From NCBI GenBank assembly GCA_913778275.1, contig CAJYWN010000001.1, positions 1-21,453 of the forward strand: a stretch of 21,453 bases of DNA. Reading direction: 5' to 3'. Both the position numbers and the translations under genes were made by a program. Positions 6,412 through 14,387 of the stretch are shown piece after piece. Positions within the stretch are counted from its first letter, which is position 1; each line of letters starts with the position of its first letter. The notes beneath the pieces were generated by a model. It saw only the letters and a list, made by a program, of their open reading frames with translations. It had not been told where the DNA came from and did not search any database. The DNA is from an uncultured Chryseobacterium sp. Its GTDB lineage: Bacteria; Bacteroidota; Bacteroidia; Flavobacteriales; Weeksellaceae.

Positions 6412-7767
6412 ATGTTCAAAAAAATATTAATAGCCAATCGTGGCGAAATTGCAATGCGTATTTTACGTACTTGTAAAGAAATGGGGATCAAAACCGTAGC
6501 AGTTTATTCAACTGCTGATAAAGACAGTCTTCATGTAAGATTTGCAGATGAAGCGGTTTGTATCGGTCCTGCAATGAGCAAAGACTCTTATCTTAAAATT
6601 CCGAATATCATTGCTGCAGCGGAAATTACCAATGCAGATGCCATCCACCCTGGTTACGGTTTCTTATCTGAAAATGCCAACTTCTCCAGAATCTGCCAGA
6701 AAAACGGTATTAAATTTATAGGTGCTACTCCTGAACAGATTGAGAAAATGGGAGATAAAGCTAATGCCAAAGCAACTATGAAAGCTGCTGGTGTACCTTG
6801 TGTACCTGGTTCCGACGGTTTGATCGAATCTTATGAAATCGCTGCCAAAACCGCTGAAGAGATCGGTTATCCGGTGATGATTAAAGCTACTGCCGGTGGT
6901 GGTGGAAAAGGGATGAGAGCTGTTTGGAAAGCCGAAGATCTGAAAGACCATTGGGAATCTGCTATCCAGGAAGCTGTTGCAGCTTTCGGAAACGGCGGAA
7001 TGTATATGGAAAAACTGATTGAAGAGCCAAGACACATCGAGATTCAGGTTGCCGGAGACCAGTTCGGGAAAGCCTGTCACCTATCAGAAAGAGACTGCTC
7101 CGTTCAAAGAAGAAATCAAAAGCTAACGGAAGAAACGCCTTCTCCATTCATGACTGACGAGCTTCGTGAGAAGATGGGAGAAGCTGCCGTAAAAGCTGCA
7201 GAATTCATTGGTTATGAAGGCGTAGGAACAATCGAATTCCTTGTAGACAAGCACAGAAATTTTTATTTCATGGAAATGAATACAAGAATCCAGGTAGAGC
7301 ACCCGATCACTGAGCAGGTAATTGATTATGACCTGATCAGGGAACAAATCCTTTTGGCTGCGGGTACTCCTATTTCAGGAATCAACTACTATCCTAAATT
7401 ACATTCCATCGAGTGCAGAATCAACGCAGAAGATCCTTACGCTGATTTCAGACCATCTCCTGGAAAAATCACAGGATTAAATATTCCTGGAGGGCATGGT
7501 GTAAGAGTAGACACCCACGTTTATTCGGGATATACGATTCCTTCCAATTACGATTCCATGATTGCAAAACTCATCACAACAGCACAGACCCGTGAAGAAG
7601 CTATAGCTAAAATGAGAAGAGCTTTGGAAGAGTTTTATATTGAAGGGGTAAAAACCACGATTCCTTTCCACAGACAACTGATGGATGACGAAAATTATCT
7701 TTCAGGAAACTACACTACAAAATTCATGGAAGATTTTGTGATGGATAAAAAATACGATAATCATTAA
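6412..7767 (+). CDS. accC: Acetyl-CoA carboxylase, biotin carboxylase subunit
   Basis: The 451-residue protein has the three biotin carboxylase domains. The N-terminal domain begins [15 protein letters not shown]. The ATP-grasp domain has the glycine-rich lid AGGGGKGMR (161-169) and the catalytic stretch [12 protein letters not shown] (287-298), with metal ligands E288 and N290 and the catalytic R292. The C-terminal domain begins near [10 protein letters not shown] (333-342). It carboxylates the biotin on AccB using ATP and bicarbonate. The full length and all catalytic residues are present. The ATG at 6412 gives the canonical [14 protein letters not shown] start; an upstream TTG at 6403 would add three residues and is not needed. 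It lies downstream of accB with no terminator or -7 box between them and ends in a strong terminator. Confidence 0.97.
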   Translation: MFKKILIANRGEIAMRILRTCKEMGIKTVAVYSTADKDSLHVRFADEAVCIGPAMSKDSYLKIPNIIAAAEITNADAIHPGYGFLSENANFSRICQKNGIKFIGATPEQIEKMGDKANAKATMKAAGVPCVPGSDGLIESYEIAAKTAEEIGYPVMIKATAGGGGKGMRAVWKAEDLKDHWESAIQEAVAAFGNGGMYMEKLIEEPRHIEIQVAGDQFGKACHLSERDCSVQRRNQKLTEETPSPFMTDELREKMGEAAVKAAEFIGYEGVGTIEFLVDKHRNFYFMEMNTRIQVEHPITEQVIDYDLIREQILLAAGTPISGINYYPKLHSIECRINAEDPYADFRPSPGKITGLNIPGGHGVRVDTHVYSGYTIPSNYDSMIAKLITTAQTREEAIAKMRRALEEFYIEGVKTTIPFHRQLMDDENYLSGNYTTKFMEDFVMDKKYDNH

Positions 7768-7787
7768 TTGATTTGTATATAATTTGT

Positions 7788-7816
7788 AACCGCCTCATGA
7801 AGGCGGTTTTTTTTTT
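7788..7816 (+). terminator. Rho-independent terminator after accC
   Basis: AACCGCCT (7788-7795) pairs with AGGCGGTT (7801-7808) in an 8-bp GC-rich stem with loop CATGA, followed by a T-run to 7816. It ends the accB-accC transcript. Confidence 0.9.
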
Positions 7817-7831
7817 GCAACATTTGAAAAA

Positions 7832-7860
7832 CTTTGTCAAAGTTCGGAACTTTGACAAAG
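7832..7860. repeat. 29-base perfect palindrome with nested copies
   Basis: CTTTGTCAAAGTTC (7832-7845), one central G, then GAACTTTGACAAAG (7847-7860) form a 14-bp perfect inverted repeat. Each arm is itself built on the shorter palindrome CTTTGwCAAAG. It sits 15 bases after the accC terminator T-run and has no T-run of its own. It resembles a dispersed intergenic repeat rather than a second terminator; genomic copy number cannot be seen here. Confidence 0.8.
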
Positions 7861-8006
7861 CTAACATTATAACCTTTCAAATTAACAAATATTAAAGTCC
7901 TCATTTTTAAAGATAGAATAACTATAACAGATTATGTGTAAGGAAATATTTTCTGATTCGGTTTTCCGGGAGAATTAAAAGTTCTCAGATTCATCACTTT
8001 TTCAGC

Positions 8007-8032
8007 ATGAGATTTCTGTTTAGTCATCTCAT
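8007..8032. promoter_or_regulatory. Inverted repeat ATGAGAT-N12-ATCTCAT upstream of rocD
   Basis: ATGAGAT (8007-8013) and ATCTCAT (8026-8032) are perfect inverted heptamers around a 12-base spacer. They occupy the region where the -33 element would be expected, just upstream of the rocD -7 box, so an operator is possible. No binding protein is known from this sequence. Confidence 0.35.
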
Positions 8033-8042
8033 TAATAATGTT

Positions 8043-8050
8043 TACATTTG
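8043..8050 (+). promoter_or_regulatory. -7 box of the rocD promoter (TACATTTG)
   Basis: TACATTTG matches TAnnTTTG and ends 15 bases before the ATG at 8066. A TTG at the usual upstream distance is missing; the inverted repeat at 8007-8032 occupies that place, which would fit an activator-dependent promoter. Confidence 0.6.
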
Positions 8051-8065
8051 CGAAAAATCAAATAT

Positions 8066-9313
8066 ATGTCAACAGCAGAAACTGTAAAAGATTCACAATA
8101 TTTTATCGACCTTGAAGACAAGCACGGAGCTCATAACTACCACCCTCTTCCGGTTGTACTGGATAAAGGAGAAGGTGTTTTCGTATGGGATGTGGAAGGC
8201 AAAAAATATTATGACTTCTTATCCGCTTATTCTGCTGTTAATCAGGGACATTCTCATCCGAAAATTGTTAACGCATTAGTAGAGCAGGCTAAAAGGCTGG
8301 CTTTAACTTCAAGAGCTTTCTACAACTCAAAATTGGGAGAATACGAGCAAAAAATCACCACGCTTTTTGGTTTTGATAAAGTTTTGCCAATGAATTCTGG
8401 TGCAGAAGCTGTGGAAACGGCGGTAAAATTAGCCAGAAAATGGAGCTATGAAATCAAAGGAGTTTCTGAAAATGCGGCAAAAATCATTGTGTGTGAAAAC
8501 AATTTCCACGGAAGAACCACAACTATAGTTTCTTTTTCGAACGATCCTGATGCCAATCAGAATTACGGTCCTTTTACACCGGGTTTTATTAAAATTCCGT
8601 ACAACGATCTTACAGCATTAGAGGAAGTTCTGAAAAGGGAAGCAGACACTATTGCCGCATTCCTTGTTGAGCCGATTCAGGGTGAGGCTGGAGTCTATGT
8701 TCCGGACAGCGGTTTTCTGAAAAGCGCTTCTGAATTATGTAAAAAGCACAATGTTCTCTTTATTGCGGATGAAGTTCAGACAGGGATCGCAAGAACAGGA
8801 AAGCTAATTGCATGTTATCATGAAGATGTTCAGCCGGACATTCTTATTTTAGGCAAGGCTCTTTCTGGCGGGATGTATCCTGTTTCTGCAGTATTGGCAG
8901 ATAATGAGATTATGAATGTTATCAAGCCTGGCCAGCACGGCTCCACCTTTGGAGGAAATCCTATTGCCTGTGCTGTTGCAGTAGCGGCAATGGATGTAGT
9001 ACAGGAAGAAAAGCTGTCCGAGAGAGCGGAAGAACTTGGAAAATTATTCCGTTCTGAGATTGAAAAAATAATAGAAAAGACCGATCTGATTACCAAAGTA
9101 AGAGGAAAAGGATTACTGAACGCTATTTTAATCAACGATACTCCAGAAAGTTCAACAGCATGGAATATCTGTTTACAACTAAAAGAAAACGGCCTTCTTG
9201 CCAAACCTACCCACGGAAATATCATCAGACTGGCGCCGCCTTTGGTAATTACGGAAGAACAGCTCTTAGACTGTGTGAAAATTATTGAAAAAACCATCCA
9301 TTCGTTTCAATAG
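8066..9313 (+). CDS. rocD: Ornithine aminotransferase (ornithine--oxo-acid transaminase)
   Basis: The 415-residue class III aminotransferase is of ornithine aminotransferase type. [15 protein letters not shown] (51-65), [13 protein letters not shown] (82-94) and NNFHGRTTT (145-153) are characteristic of that enzyme. The PLP-binding lysine is K264 in ILGKALSGG, and D235 in IADEVQTG contacts the pyridine nitrogen. It moves the delta-amino group of ornithine to 2-oxoglutarate, giving glutamate semialdehyde, and so links arginine and proline metabolism. A TTG at 8048 would extend the protein by six residues but lies inside the -7 promoter box, so the ATG at 8066 ([10 protein letters not shown]) is preferred. 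It is a single-gene unit with no neighbouring arginine or proline genes. The stop codon lies at a strong hairpin. Confidence 0.93.
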   Translation: MSTAETVKDSQYFIDLEDKHGAHNYHPLPVVLDKGEGVFVWDVEGKKYYDFLSAYSAVNQGHSHPKIVNALVEQAKRLALTSRAFYNSKLGEYEQKITTLFGFDKVLPMNSGAEAVETAVKLARKWSYEIKGVSENAAKIIVCENNFHGRTTTIVSFSNDPDANQNYGPFTPGFIKIPYNDLTALEEVLKREADTIAAFLVEPIQGEAGVYVPDSGFLKSASELCKKHNVLFIADEVQTGIARTGKLIACYHEDVQPDILILGKALSGGMYPVSAVLADNEIMNVIKPGQHGSTFGGNPIACAVAVAAMDVVQEEKLSERAEELGKLFRSEIEKIIEKTDLITKVRGKGLLNAILINDTPESSTAWNICLQLKENGLLAKPTHGNIIRLAPPLVITEEQLLDCVKIIEKTIHSFQ

Positions 9314-9325
9314 AAATGAATGGAT
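9296..9325 (+). terminator. Hairpin spanning the rocD stop codon (possible terminator or 3' stabiliser)
   Basis: ATCCATTCGTTTC (9296-9308) pairs with GAAATGAATGGAT (9313-9325), a 13-bp stem with one G-U pair and loop AATA. The TAG stop (9311-9313) spans loop and stem. There is no T-run after it, so intrinsic termination is doubtful; protection of the mRNA 3' end is an alternative. Confidence 0.45.
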
Positions 9326-9372
9326 AATTGATATAAATGAGGAGACACACTGATACATTTCAAATTAAAACT

Positions 9373-9380
9373 TATCTTTG
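9373..9380 (+). promoter_or_regulatory. -7 box of the glycosyltransferase operon (TATCTTTG)
   Basis: TATCTTTG matches TAnnTTTG and lies 28 bases before the first gene of the five-gene operon. No clear TTG element is found upstream. Confidence 0.6.
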
Positions 9381-9408
9381 AAATTAATTTTTAGATAAAA
9401 TAATTTGG

Positions 9409-10173
9409 ATGGCAGAAGAGCTTATGAAGAATGTAAGCGGATTAATCATAACGTATAACGAAGAAAAAAACATTCAGGAAGTATTGGAATGCCTTGATTT
9501 CTGTGAGGAAATTATTGTGGTAGATTCATTCAGTACAGACAAAACAATAGAAATCGCAAAGCAATTTTCTAAGGTAAAAGTAATTCAAAATGCGTTTGAG
9601 GATTTTACAAAGCAAAGAAATCTCGCTTTGGATGCTGCAAAAAATGATTGGGTCTTATTTCTTGACGGAGATGAGAGAATCACCGTGCCTTTAAAGCAAG
9701 AAATTCTGGAAGAATTGAAAAAGCCGGTACAGAAAGATGCTTATTATTTTTACCGGAAATTCTATTTTGCCGGAAAGCCTATTCATTATTCGGGGACACA
9801 GACCGATAAAAACTTCAGGCTTTTCAGAAAATCAAAGGCCAGATATATCAGCGGAAAAAAAGTTCATGAAACGCTGCACGTTAACGGAACCATCGGAGTA
9901 TTGAAAAATAAGCTCCAGCATTTTTCCGTTAATGATTATGGATCATATAAGACCAAAATGCTTCATTACGGAAATCTGAAAGGACAGGAATTATCTGCAA
10001 AAGGAAAAAAGTATAGTCTTGTTGCACAATATTCAAAAACAGCCTTTAAATTTTTTAAGGCATACATTTTGCGTTTAGGTATTCTTGACGGAAAAGAAGG
10101 CTATCAGCTTTCTTATCTACAGTCCTTAAGCGTTTTTGAAACTTATGAATCATTAAAAAAGGAGCAAAACTGA
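9409..10173 (+). CDS. Family 2 glycosyltransferase, WaaE/KdtX-like
   Basis: The 254-residue GT-A enzyme begins with SGLIITYNEEKNIQEVLE, the standard GT2 N-terminus. It has IIVVDSFSTDKT (35-46) for nucleotide-sugar binding and the metal-binding DGD at 86-88 in FLDGDERI. The FTKQRNLAL stretch (66-74) and the HETLHV motif (153-158) match the WaaE/KdtX subgroup, which adds sugars to lipopolysaccharide core in other bacteria. The sugar and acceptor here are unknown. It is cytoplasmic or membrane-associated, with no transmembrane helix seen. It heads a five-gene operon, with the next gene starting 4 bases after its stop. ATG 9409 is used; ATG 9424 (MKNVSG) would also give a complete domain. Confidence 0.85.
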   Translation: MAEELMKNVSGLIITYNEEKNIQEVLECLDFCEEIIVVDSFSTDKTIEIAKQFSKVKVIQNAFEDFTKQRNLALDAAKNDWVLFLDGDERITVPLKQEILEELKKPVQKDAYYFYRKFYFAGKPIHYSGTQTDKNFRLFRKSKARYISGKKVHETLHVNGTIGVLKNKLQHFSVNDYGSYKTKMLHYGNLKGQELSAKGKKYSLVAQYSKTAFKFFKAYILRLGILDGKEGYQLSYLQSLSVFETYESLKKEQN

Positions 10174-10177
10174 CTGA

Positions 10178-11167
10178 ATGAAAATTTGTGTAATTAGTTT
10201 CGATTTCTGGGGATACGACCACTATATCGTTGATACATTACGTTCTAAAAATATAGATGCCCATCACATTAAAATAGGCGATGTAACACATTCTAATTTT
10301 AGTGAAAGGGCAACGAACGCCGTAAGCAAAATTTTTCTTAATAAAAATCTAAAAACGGAAAAACGGCAAAAATTTGTTATCGATTCTCTTGAACGGATGG
10401 GCCGTCAGGACCAGATTCTTGTGATGAATCCGGATACTTTTGATTTGTCTACACTTTTTGAAATCAGAAAATATACCGACCGCCTTATTACCTATCTTTA
10501 TGACAGTTTAGACCGTGTAGTGGTTGATAAAAAAAAGCTTGACCTTTTTGATAAAATTTTTTCGTTTGATATCGCAGATGTAGAAAAATACGGTTTTGAA
10601 AAGCTCACCAATTATATTTATCTTCCGTTTTGCTCCCGAGAAAAACAGGAGCCTGAAATGGATCTATTTTATATTACATCATACGACAATAAAAGAGTTG
10701 AATTCATTAAGCGACTTACCAAAAGGCTGCTTGAGATACAATCCCAATTTCAGATTATCGTGATCGGAAAAAAAGGATGGAAGCATCAGTTGAGAAATGC
10801 GTTCATTAAAATACCGGAAAACCTCCACATTATTTTCAGCATAAAAAAAATAAGTCATAAAAAGCTTCCGAAATATTATAAAAATTCGCGAGCTTTGCTT
10901 GATCTTACCCGTGAAAACCAGTACGGTCTGAGTTTCAGAGTTTTTGAAGCAATGGCTTTAGAAAAGAAAATAGTTACGGATAATGAATCGATAAAAAGCT
11001 ATGATTTTTACAATCCTCAGAATATTTTGGTATTAGACGAAACGTGCAGTAATCTGGAAAAATCTTTTTTTGAAACACCCTATGAAAAAGTTCCGGAAGA
11101 AATTTATGACAGCTACACTCTGGAGCATTGGACGGATAAAGTGTTCAGAATCAATAAAAAAACTTAA
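10178..11167 (+). CDS. Putative GT-B-type glycosyltransferase (paralog of the gene at 13399)
   Basis: The 329-residue protein has no textbook family match that I can name with certainty. The C-terminal half has a glycosyltransferase-like donor-site region: LLDLTRENQYGLSFRVFEAM (240-259), then KKIVTDN (263-269) and YDFYNPQNI (275-283). The arrangement, a conserved E in an FEAM-type helix followed by a switched-identity VTDN segment, resembles the CgeB-like or group 1 GT-B domains. The N-terminal half has LFDKIFSFD (123-131), in which the sugar-acceptor domain would lie. It shares this layout with the gene at 13399-14382, so the two are paralogs. It is the second gene of the operon, 4 bases after the first and 2 bases before the third. 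A role in polysaccharide assembly is inferred from the neighbours. Confidence 0.65.
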   Translation: MKICVISFDFWGYDHYIVDTLRSKNIDAHHIKIGDVTHSNFSERATNAVSKIFLNKNLKTEKRQKFVIDSLERMGRQDQILVMNPDTFDLSTLFEIRKYTDRLITYLYDSLDRVVVDKKKLDLFDKIFSFDIADVEKYGFEKLTNYIYLPFCSREKQEPEMDLFYITSYDNKRVEFIKRLTKRLLEIQSQFQIIVIGKKGWKHQLRNAFIKIPENLHIIFSIKKISHKKLPKYYKNSRALLDLTRENQYGLSFRVFEAMALEKKIVTDNESIKSYDFYNPQNILVLDETCSNLEKSFFETPYEKVPEEIYDSYTLEHWTDKVFRINKKT

Positions 11168-11169
11168 TA

Positions 11170-12360
11170 ATGGGAATTATAAAGAAAATAAAAAAACACT
11201 TTAAAAGAAAAAAAAAGCTCAACATTCTAAATACAAATGAGATTGTTAATATAGCATCTTTCGACCCGTCAAAAAAAACTATTTTATTCGCATCCAGAGA
11301 TATTCCTTCCCATGATAAGGATTCCGGATCCAACAGGCTCAAAGAGATCATCCTGATTTATAAAAAGAGAGGCTTCAACTGCATTCTTTTTGCACCGCAT
11401 ATTTTTGAAGATGATCATTATGTAAAATTTTACAAGCAACATAACATCATTGTTTTTGCAGAAAACAAAAAATACAGAAATATTTACGCGTTTCTTACTG
11501 AATTTAAAAAAGTAGATTACATTTGGTTCAACGGTCCGCTCGCACTCGATTTATTTTACAGAAAAATAAAGAACATCCTGCCTTCTTCTAAATTCATCTA
11601 CGATATGGTGGACATTCACTTCTTACGGTATAAGAGAGCAATTGAGATTGAGCCGAAACGTATTTCATTAAAGAAAAATTATAAGCACTTTTATCGTCTG
11701 GAAACAGTAATTGCACCGCAGCTGGATTACATTATTGCCATTTCAGATAAAGAAAAGGAAATCATGCAACACTATGCCGACGAAAAAAAAATATTCACCA
11801 TTTCAAATATTCATTACCCTAAAATTAGCCTCTCAGAAAGAAACGGCTTCCTAACGAGCAAGGGGATTGTATTCATTGGCTCTATTCATGCGCCTAATAT
11901 AGATGCAGTGAAGTTTCTCTATGAAAAAGTAATGCCTTTGGTCTGGAAAGAAAATCCGGACCTTGAAGTAAGCGTTATTGGCAATGTCGCGGAAAAACTT
12001 GATCTGAGATTGTATCCCAAATTTAAATTTTTAGGATTTGTAGAAAGTATTGAAGATCATTTTATGAAATCCAGGCTGATGGTAGCTCCATTACGGTTCG
12101 GCGCAGGAGTAAAGGGAAAAATAGGCCAGGCTTTTGAATATTTTCTGCCTGTTGTTACTACAGATATCGGAGCAGAAGGAATGCAGCTTGTGAACGAAAA
12201 AAACGTTCTTATTGCCAACGATGAAAAATCTTTTGCTGAAGCTATTATAAGGCTCAATAGTGATGAAAAACTGTGGAATACACTTTGTGAAAACTCGGTA
12301 GACAGTTTAAAGCCTTTTTCAATTGAAGAGGTAAATGAAACCCTGAAAAAAATTATTTAA
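11170..12360 (+). CDS. Family 4 (group 1) glycosyltransferase
   Basis: The 396-residue GT-B enzyme has a very basic N-terminal peptide (MGIIKKIKKHFKRKKK). An N-terminal domain follows with DKDSGSNR (49-56) and IYDMVDIHFLR (143-153). The C-terminal Rossmann domain has FIGSIHAPNIDAVKFL (235-250), APLRFGAGVKGKIGQAFE (306-323) and VVTTDIGAEGM (328-338), typical of the GT4 nucleotide-sugar site. The sugar is unknown. The whole protein lines up with residues 311-687 of the GT2-GT4 fusion encoded at 14388-16451, including the DKDSGS and IYDMVD motifs, so the two are paralogs. Only 2 bases separate it from the preceding stop, and 1 base from the next start, indicating tightly coupled translation. The basic N-terminus may help membrane association. 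Confidence 0.85.
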   Translation: MGIIKKIKKHFKRKKKLNILNTNEIVNIASFDPSKKTILFASRDIPSHDKDSGSNRLKEIILIYKKRGFNCILFAPHIFEDDHYVKFYKQHNIIVFAENKKYRNIYAFLTEFKKVDYIWFNGPLALDLFYRKIKNILPSSKFIYDMVDIHFLRYKRAIEIEPKRISLKKNYKHFYRLETVIAPQLDYIIAISDKEKEIMQHYADEKKIFTISNIHYPKISLSERNGFLTSKGIVFIGSIHAPNIDAVKFLYEKVMPLVWKENPDLEVSVIGNVAEKLDLRLYPKFKFLGFVESIEDHFMKSRLMVAPLRFGAGVKGKIGQAFEYFLPVVTTDIGAEGMQLVNEKNVLIANDEKSFAEAIIRLNSDEKLWNTLCENSVDSLKPFSIEEVNETLKKII

Positions 12361-12361
12361 G

Positions 12362-13402
12362 ATGAGCTTTTCAGTAAGCATTATAGTTCCTTGTTACAAC
12401 GCTTCGCATTACATACACGAGGTCCTTTTAAGCATTCGGAATCAGACGTATAAAGACATTCAATGTATTTTAATTAATGACGGAAGCACGGATAATACGC
12501 TGGAGATTATCAAAAATTTTTCGGATGAAAAATTTGAAATTTATGACCAGGAGAATAAGGGGCTTTCCGATACCCGGAATTTCGGACTGGAGAAAGCCAA
12601 AGGAGATTTTATTTTTTTCTGTGACAGTGATGATCTCCTTCCTCCAAAAGCTATTGAAGCCCTCATTTCCGCTTATACAGGAAAAGAAGATATTATTATC
12701 GGGAAAACAGCTACCTATGCATGGGAAAGAAAAGAAAACATCTCATCACTACCCCATCCTTCTGAAAAACAATTAATTGCCAATGATCACTCTGAGGTTC
12801 TTATAAAAAATATGACTGAGGGATTAAGCCCCATTGCCCAGAATAAACTTTACAGAAACGCATTTATCCGGGAAAATCACTTGAAATTTTTAAGCGGAAT
12901 CTACCATGAAGATGAATTGTGGTTTTTCGAAACCATGTTCAGGGCAAAAAATGTAACATTCATTCCTGAAATCACTTATCTGTATACCGTTGACAATGCG
13001 CAGTCGATTACTAAAAAGAAAAGCGATAAAAATCTTTTAGGCTATTTGAGCGTTATTAAAACCATTTACAATAATTATTACCTTACTTATCCGGATAAGA
13101 ATATCAGTGCGTATTATATTTCCTACCTGAAAAAAATAATCATCGGAAATTTTAAAAATGATTCAAATTATTCCAATGCAGCGGTGCTGGAAATGGAAAA
13201 GACATTTAAGGAAGTGAATCCCGAATTCAATGATTCGATTAATCTGAAAAATATTGAGAAAACTTACTTTAAATACCTCAACACCATCAGTTTAAAGGAC
13301 AGCAATACGATAAAAAAAGAATATTTCAACAGTCCGGTCAACAGTCTGCGAAAGCATTTTAAAATCATCATGTTCCGTCTTTTTAATTCAAATTCAAAAT
13401 GA
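12362..13402 (+). CDS. Family 2 glycosyltransferase, polysaccharide type
   Basis: The 346-residue GT-A enzyme starts with VSIIVPCYNASHYIHEVLLS (5-24). It has the nucleotide-binding NDGSTDNT (39-46), ENKGLSDTRNFGLEKAKGDF (64-83), the metal-binding DSDD (88-91), and the putative catalytic-base region YHEDELWFFE (181-190). This is the layout of capsule and exopolysaccharide glycosyltransferases such as the EpsJ type. The C-terminal about 130 residues are Lys/Asn-rich and not recognised. It starts 1 base after the preceding stop and its TGA overlaps the next gene's ATG by ATGA, so it is clearly within one operon. Substrate is unknown. Confidence 0.85.
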   Translation: MSFSVSIIVPCYNASHYIHEVLLSIRNQTYKDIQCILINDGSTDNTLEIIKNFSDEKFEIYDQENKGLSDTRNFGLEKAKGDFIFFCDSDDLLPPKAIEALISAYTGKEDIIIGKTATYAWERKENISSLPHPSEKQLIANDHSEVLIKNMTEGLSPIAQNKLYRNAFIRENHLKFLSGIYHEDELWFFETMFRAKNVTFIPEITYLYTVDNAQSITKKKSDKNLLGYLSVIKTIYNNYYLTYPDKNISAYYISYLKKIIIGNFKNDSNYSNAAVLEMEKTFKEVNPEFNDSINLKNIEKTYFKYLNTISLKDSNTIKKEYFNSPVNSLRKHFKIIMFRLFNSNSK

Positions 13403-14382
13403 TGAAAAAGGAAAAATTTCTTTTGGTAATGCCTGATTATTCAGATTTTCCAAAGCTTTTTGTTGATAATCTTACAAAAGCAGGTTTTGAGCCTTTTCTT
13501 ATTACAGACAAAGTTTCAAAATTCAAATACCGAGGGCTTGAAAGTGTTAAAAACTTATTTATCAAAAATATTTTCAGGGATAAAGGGTATAAGCAAAAAC
13601 TTATCAATCGTCATTTTGAAGAAGAGCTTGAGCGCAATCTTTCCGCAACAGGTAGCCAACTCGATTATATTCTGGTGATACGTCCCGATAACTTTCCGGT
13701 CTCCTTCATAAAAAAGCTCAAAGAAAAAACTTCAAAACTGATTGCCTATCAATGGGACGGCATTGAAAAGTTTCCTGAAATTAAACAATATTTCGATTTA
13801 TTTGATACTTTTTTCTGTTTTGAAGAAGTTAAAAATCAGCACAATATCAAGCAGATCACTAATTTTTACTTCGATCATCTTCCTCCTTTTTATAAAGAAT
13901 ACAATACTGAAAACCCGAAGCTTTATTTCGTGGGATTATACTGGAAAAGCAGGGAAGAAAAAATTGATAAATTCATTAATGAAATTTCCGGGTTTGATGT
14001 AAATCTCTCCATATTCATTCAGTACTTCAAAGAGCCCGATCGCAAAAACGGCAAAATTACCTATATTAAAGACAGAATTACTTTTGAGGAAAATCTGGAA
14101 CAGGTAATAGATTCAGACATCCTGCTGGATTTTGTAGACCCTCTGCATAACGGGCTTTCCATACGGTTTTTTGAAGGACTGTACTATCGGAAAAAAGTAA
14201 TCACCGACAACATCACGGTGAAAAATTACGATTTTTATCACCCTGATAATATTTTTATCGTTGAAAACGACAATTATAATAACATTCAGCAGTTTTTGAA
14301 AAAACCTTACCACGAGCTTCCTGAAGACATCGTGAAAAAATATGGCTTTAGTAATTGGATCAGGGAAATTATAAAATCATAA
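13399..14382 (+). CDS. Putative GT-B-type glycosyltransferase (paralog of the gene at 10178)
   Basis: The 327-residue protein shares the layout of the gene at 10178-11167. LDYILVIRPDNF (88-99) matches QILVMNPDTF there, and FDLFDTFFCFE (132-142) matches LDLFDKIFSFD. The C-terminal DPLHNGLSIRFFEG (247-260), KKVITDN (265-271) and NYDFYHPDNIFIV (276-288) correspond to the same donor-site-like region. Identity by eye is moderate, indicating an old duplication or separate acquisition. It overlaps the upstream gene by ATGA (ATG at 13399; a second ATG at 13402 is also possible) and is last in the five-gene operon. Its stop lies only 5 bases from the stop of the convergent fusion gene. Sugar specificity is unknown. 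Confidence 0.65.
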   Translation: MMKKEKFLLVMPDYSDFPKLFVDNLTKAGFEPFLITDKVSKFKYRGLESVKNLFIKNIFRDKGYKQKLINRHFEEELERNLSATGSQLDYILVIRPDNFPVSFIKKLKEKTSKLIAYQWDGIEKFPEIKQYFDLFDTFFCFEEVKNQHNIKQITNFYFDHLPPFYKEYNTENPKLYFVGLYWKSREEKIDKFINEISGFDVNLSIFIQYFKEPDRKNGKITYIKDRITFEENLEQVIDSDILLDFVDPLHNGLSIRFFEGLYYRKKVITDNITVKNYDFYHPDNIFIVENDNYNNIQQFLKKPYHELPEDIVKKYGFSNWIREIIKS

Positions 14383-14387
14383 CAGCT

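Noticed and set aside
8048..8065. TTG-initiated extension of rocD (MRKIKY)
   Set aside because: The TTG is the end of the TACATTTG promoter box, so it lies upstream of the expected transcription start.
7768..8065. Possible small gene in the 298-base accC-rocD gap
   Set aside because: No frame gives a plausible protein; the stretch is explained by a terminator, a palindrome, an inverted repeat and a promoter.
8830..9297. 155-residue antisense frame in rocD
   Set aside because: Shadow of a certain gene; low-complexity Ser/Phe/Ile product.
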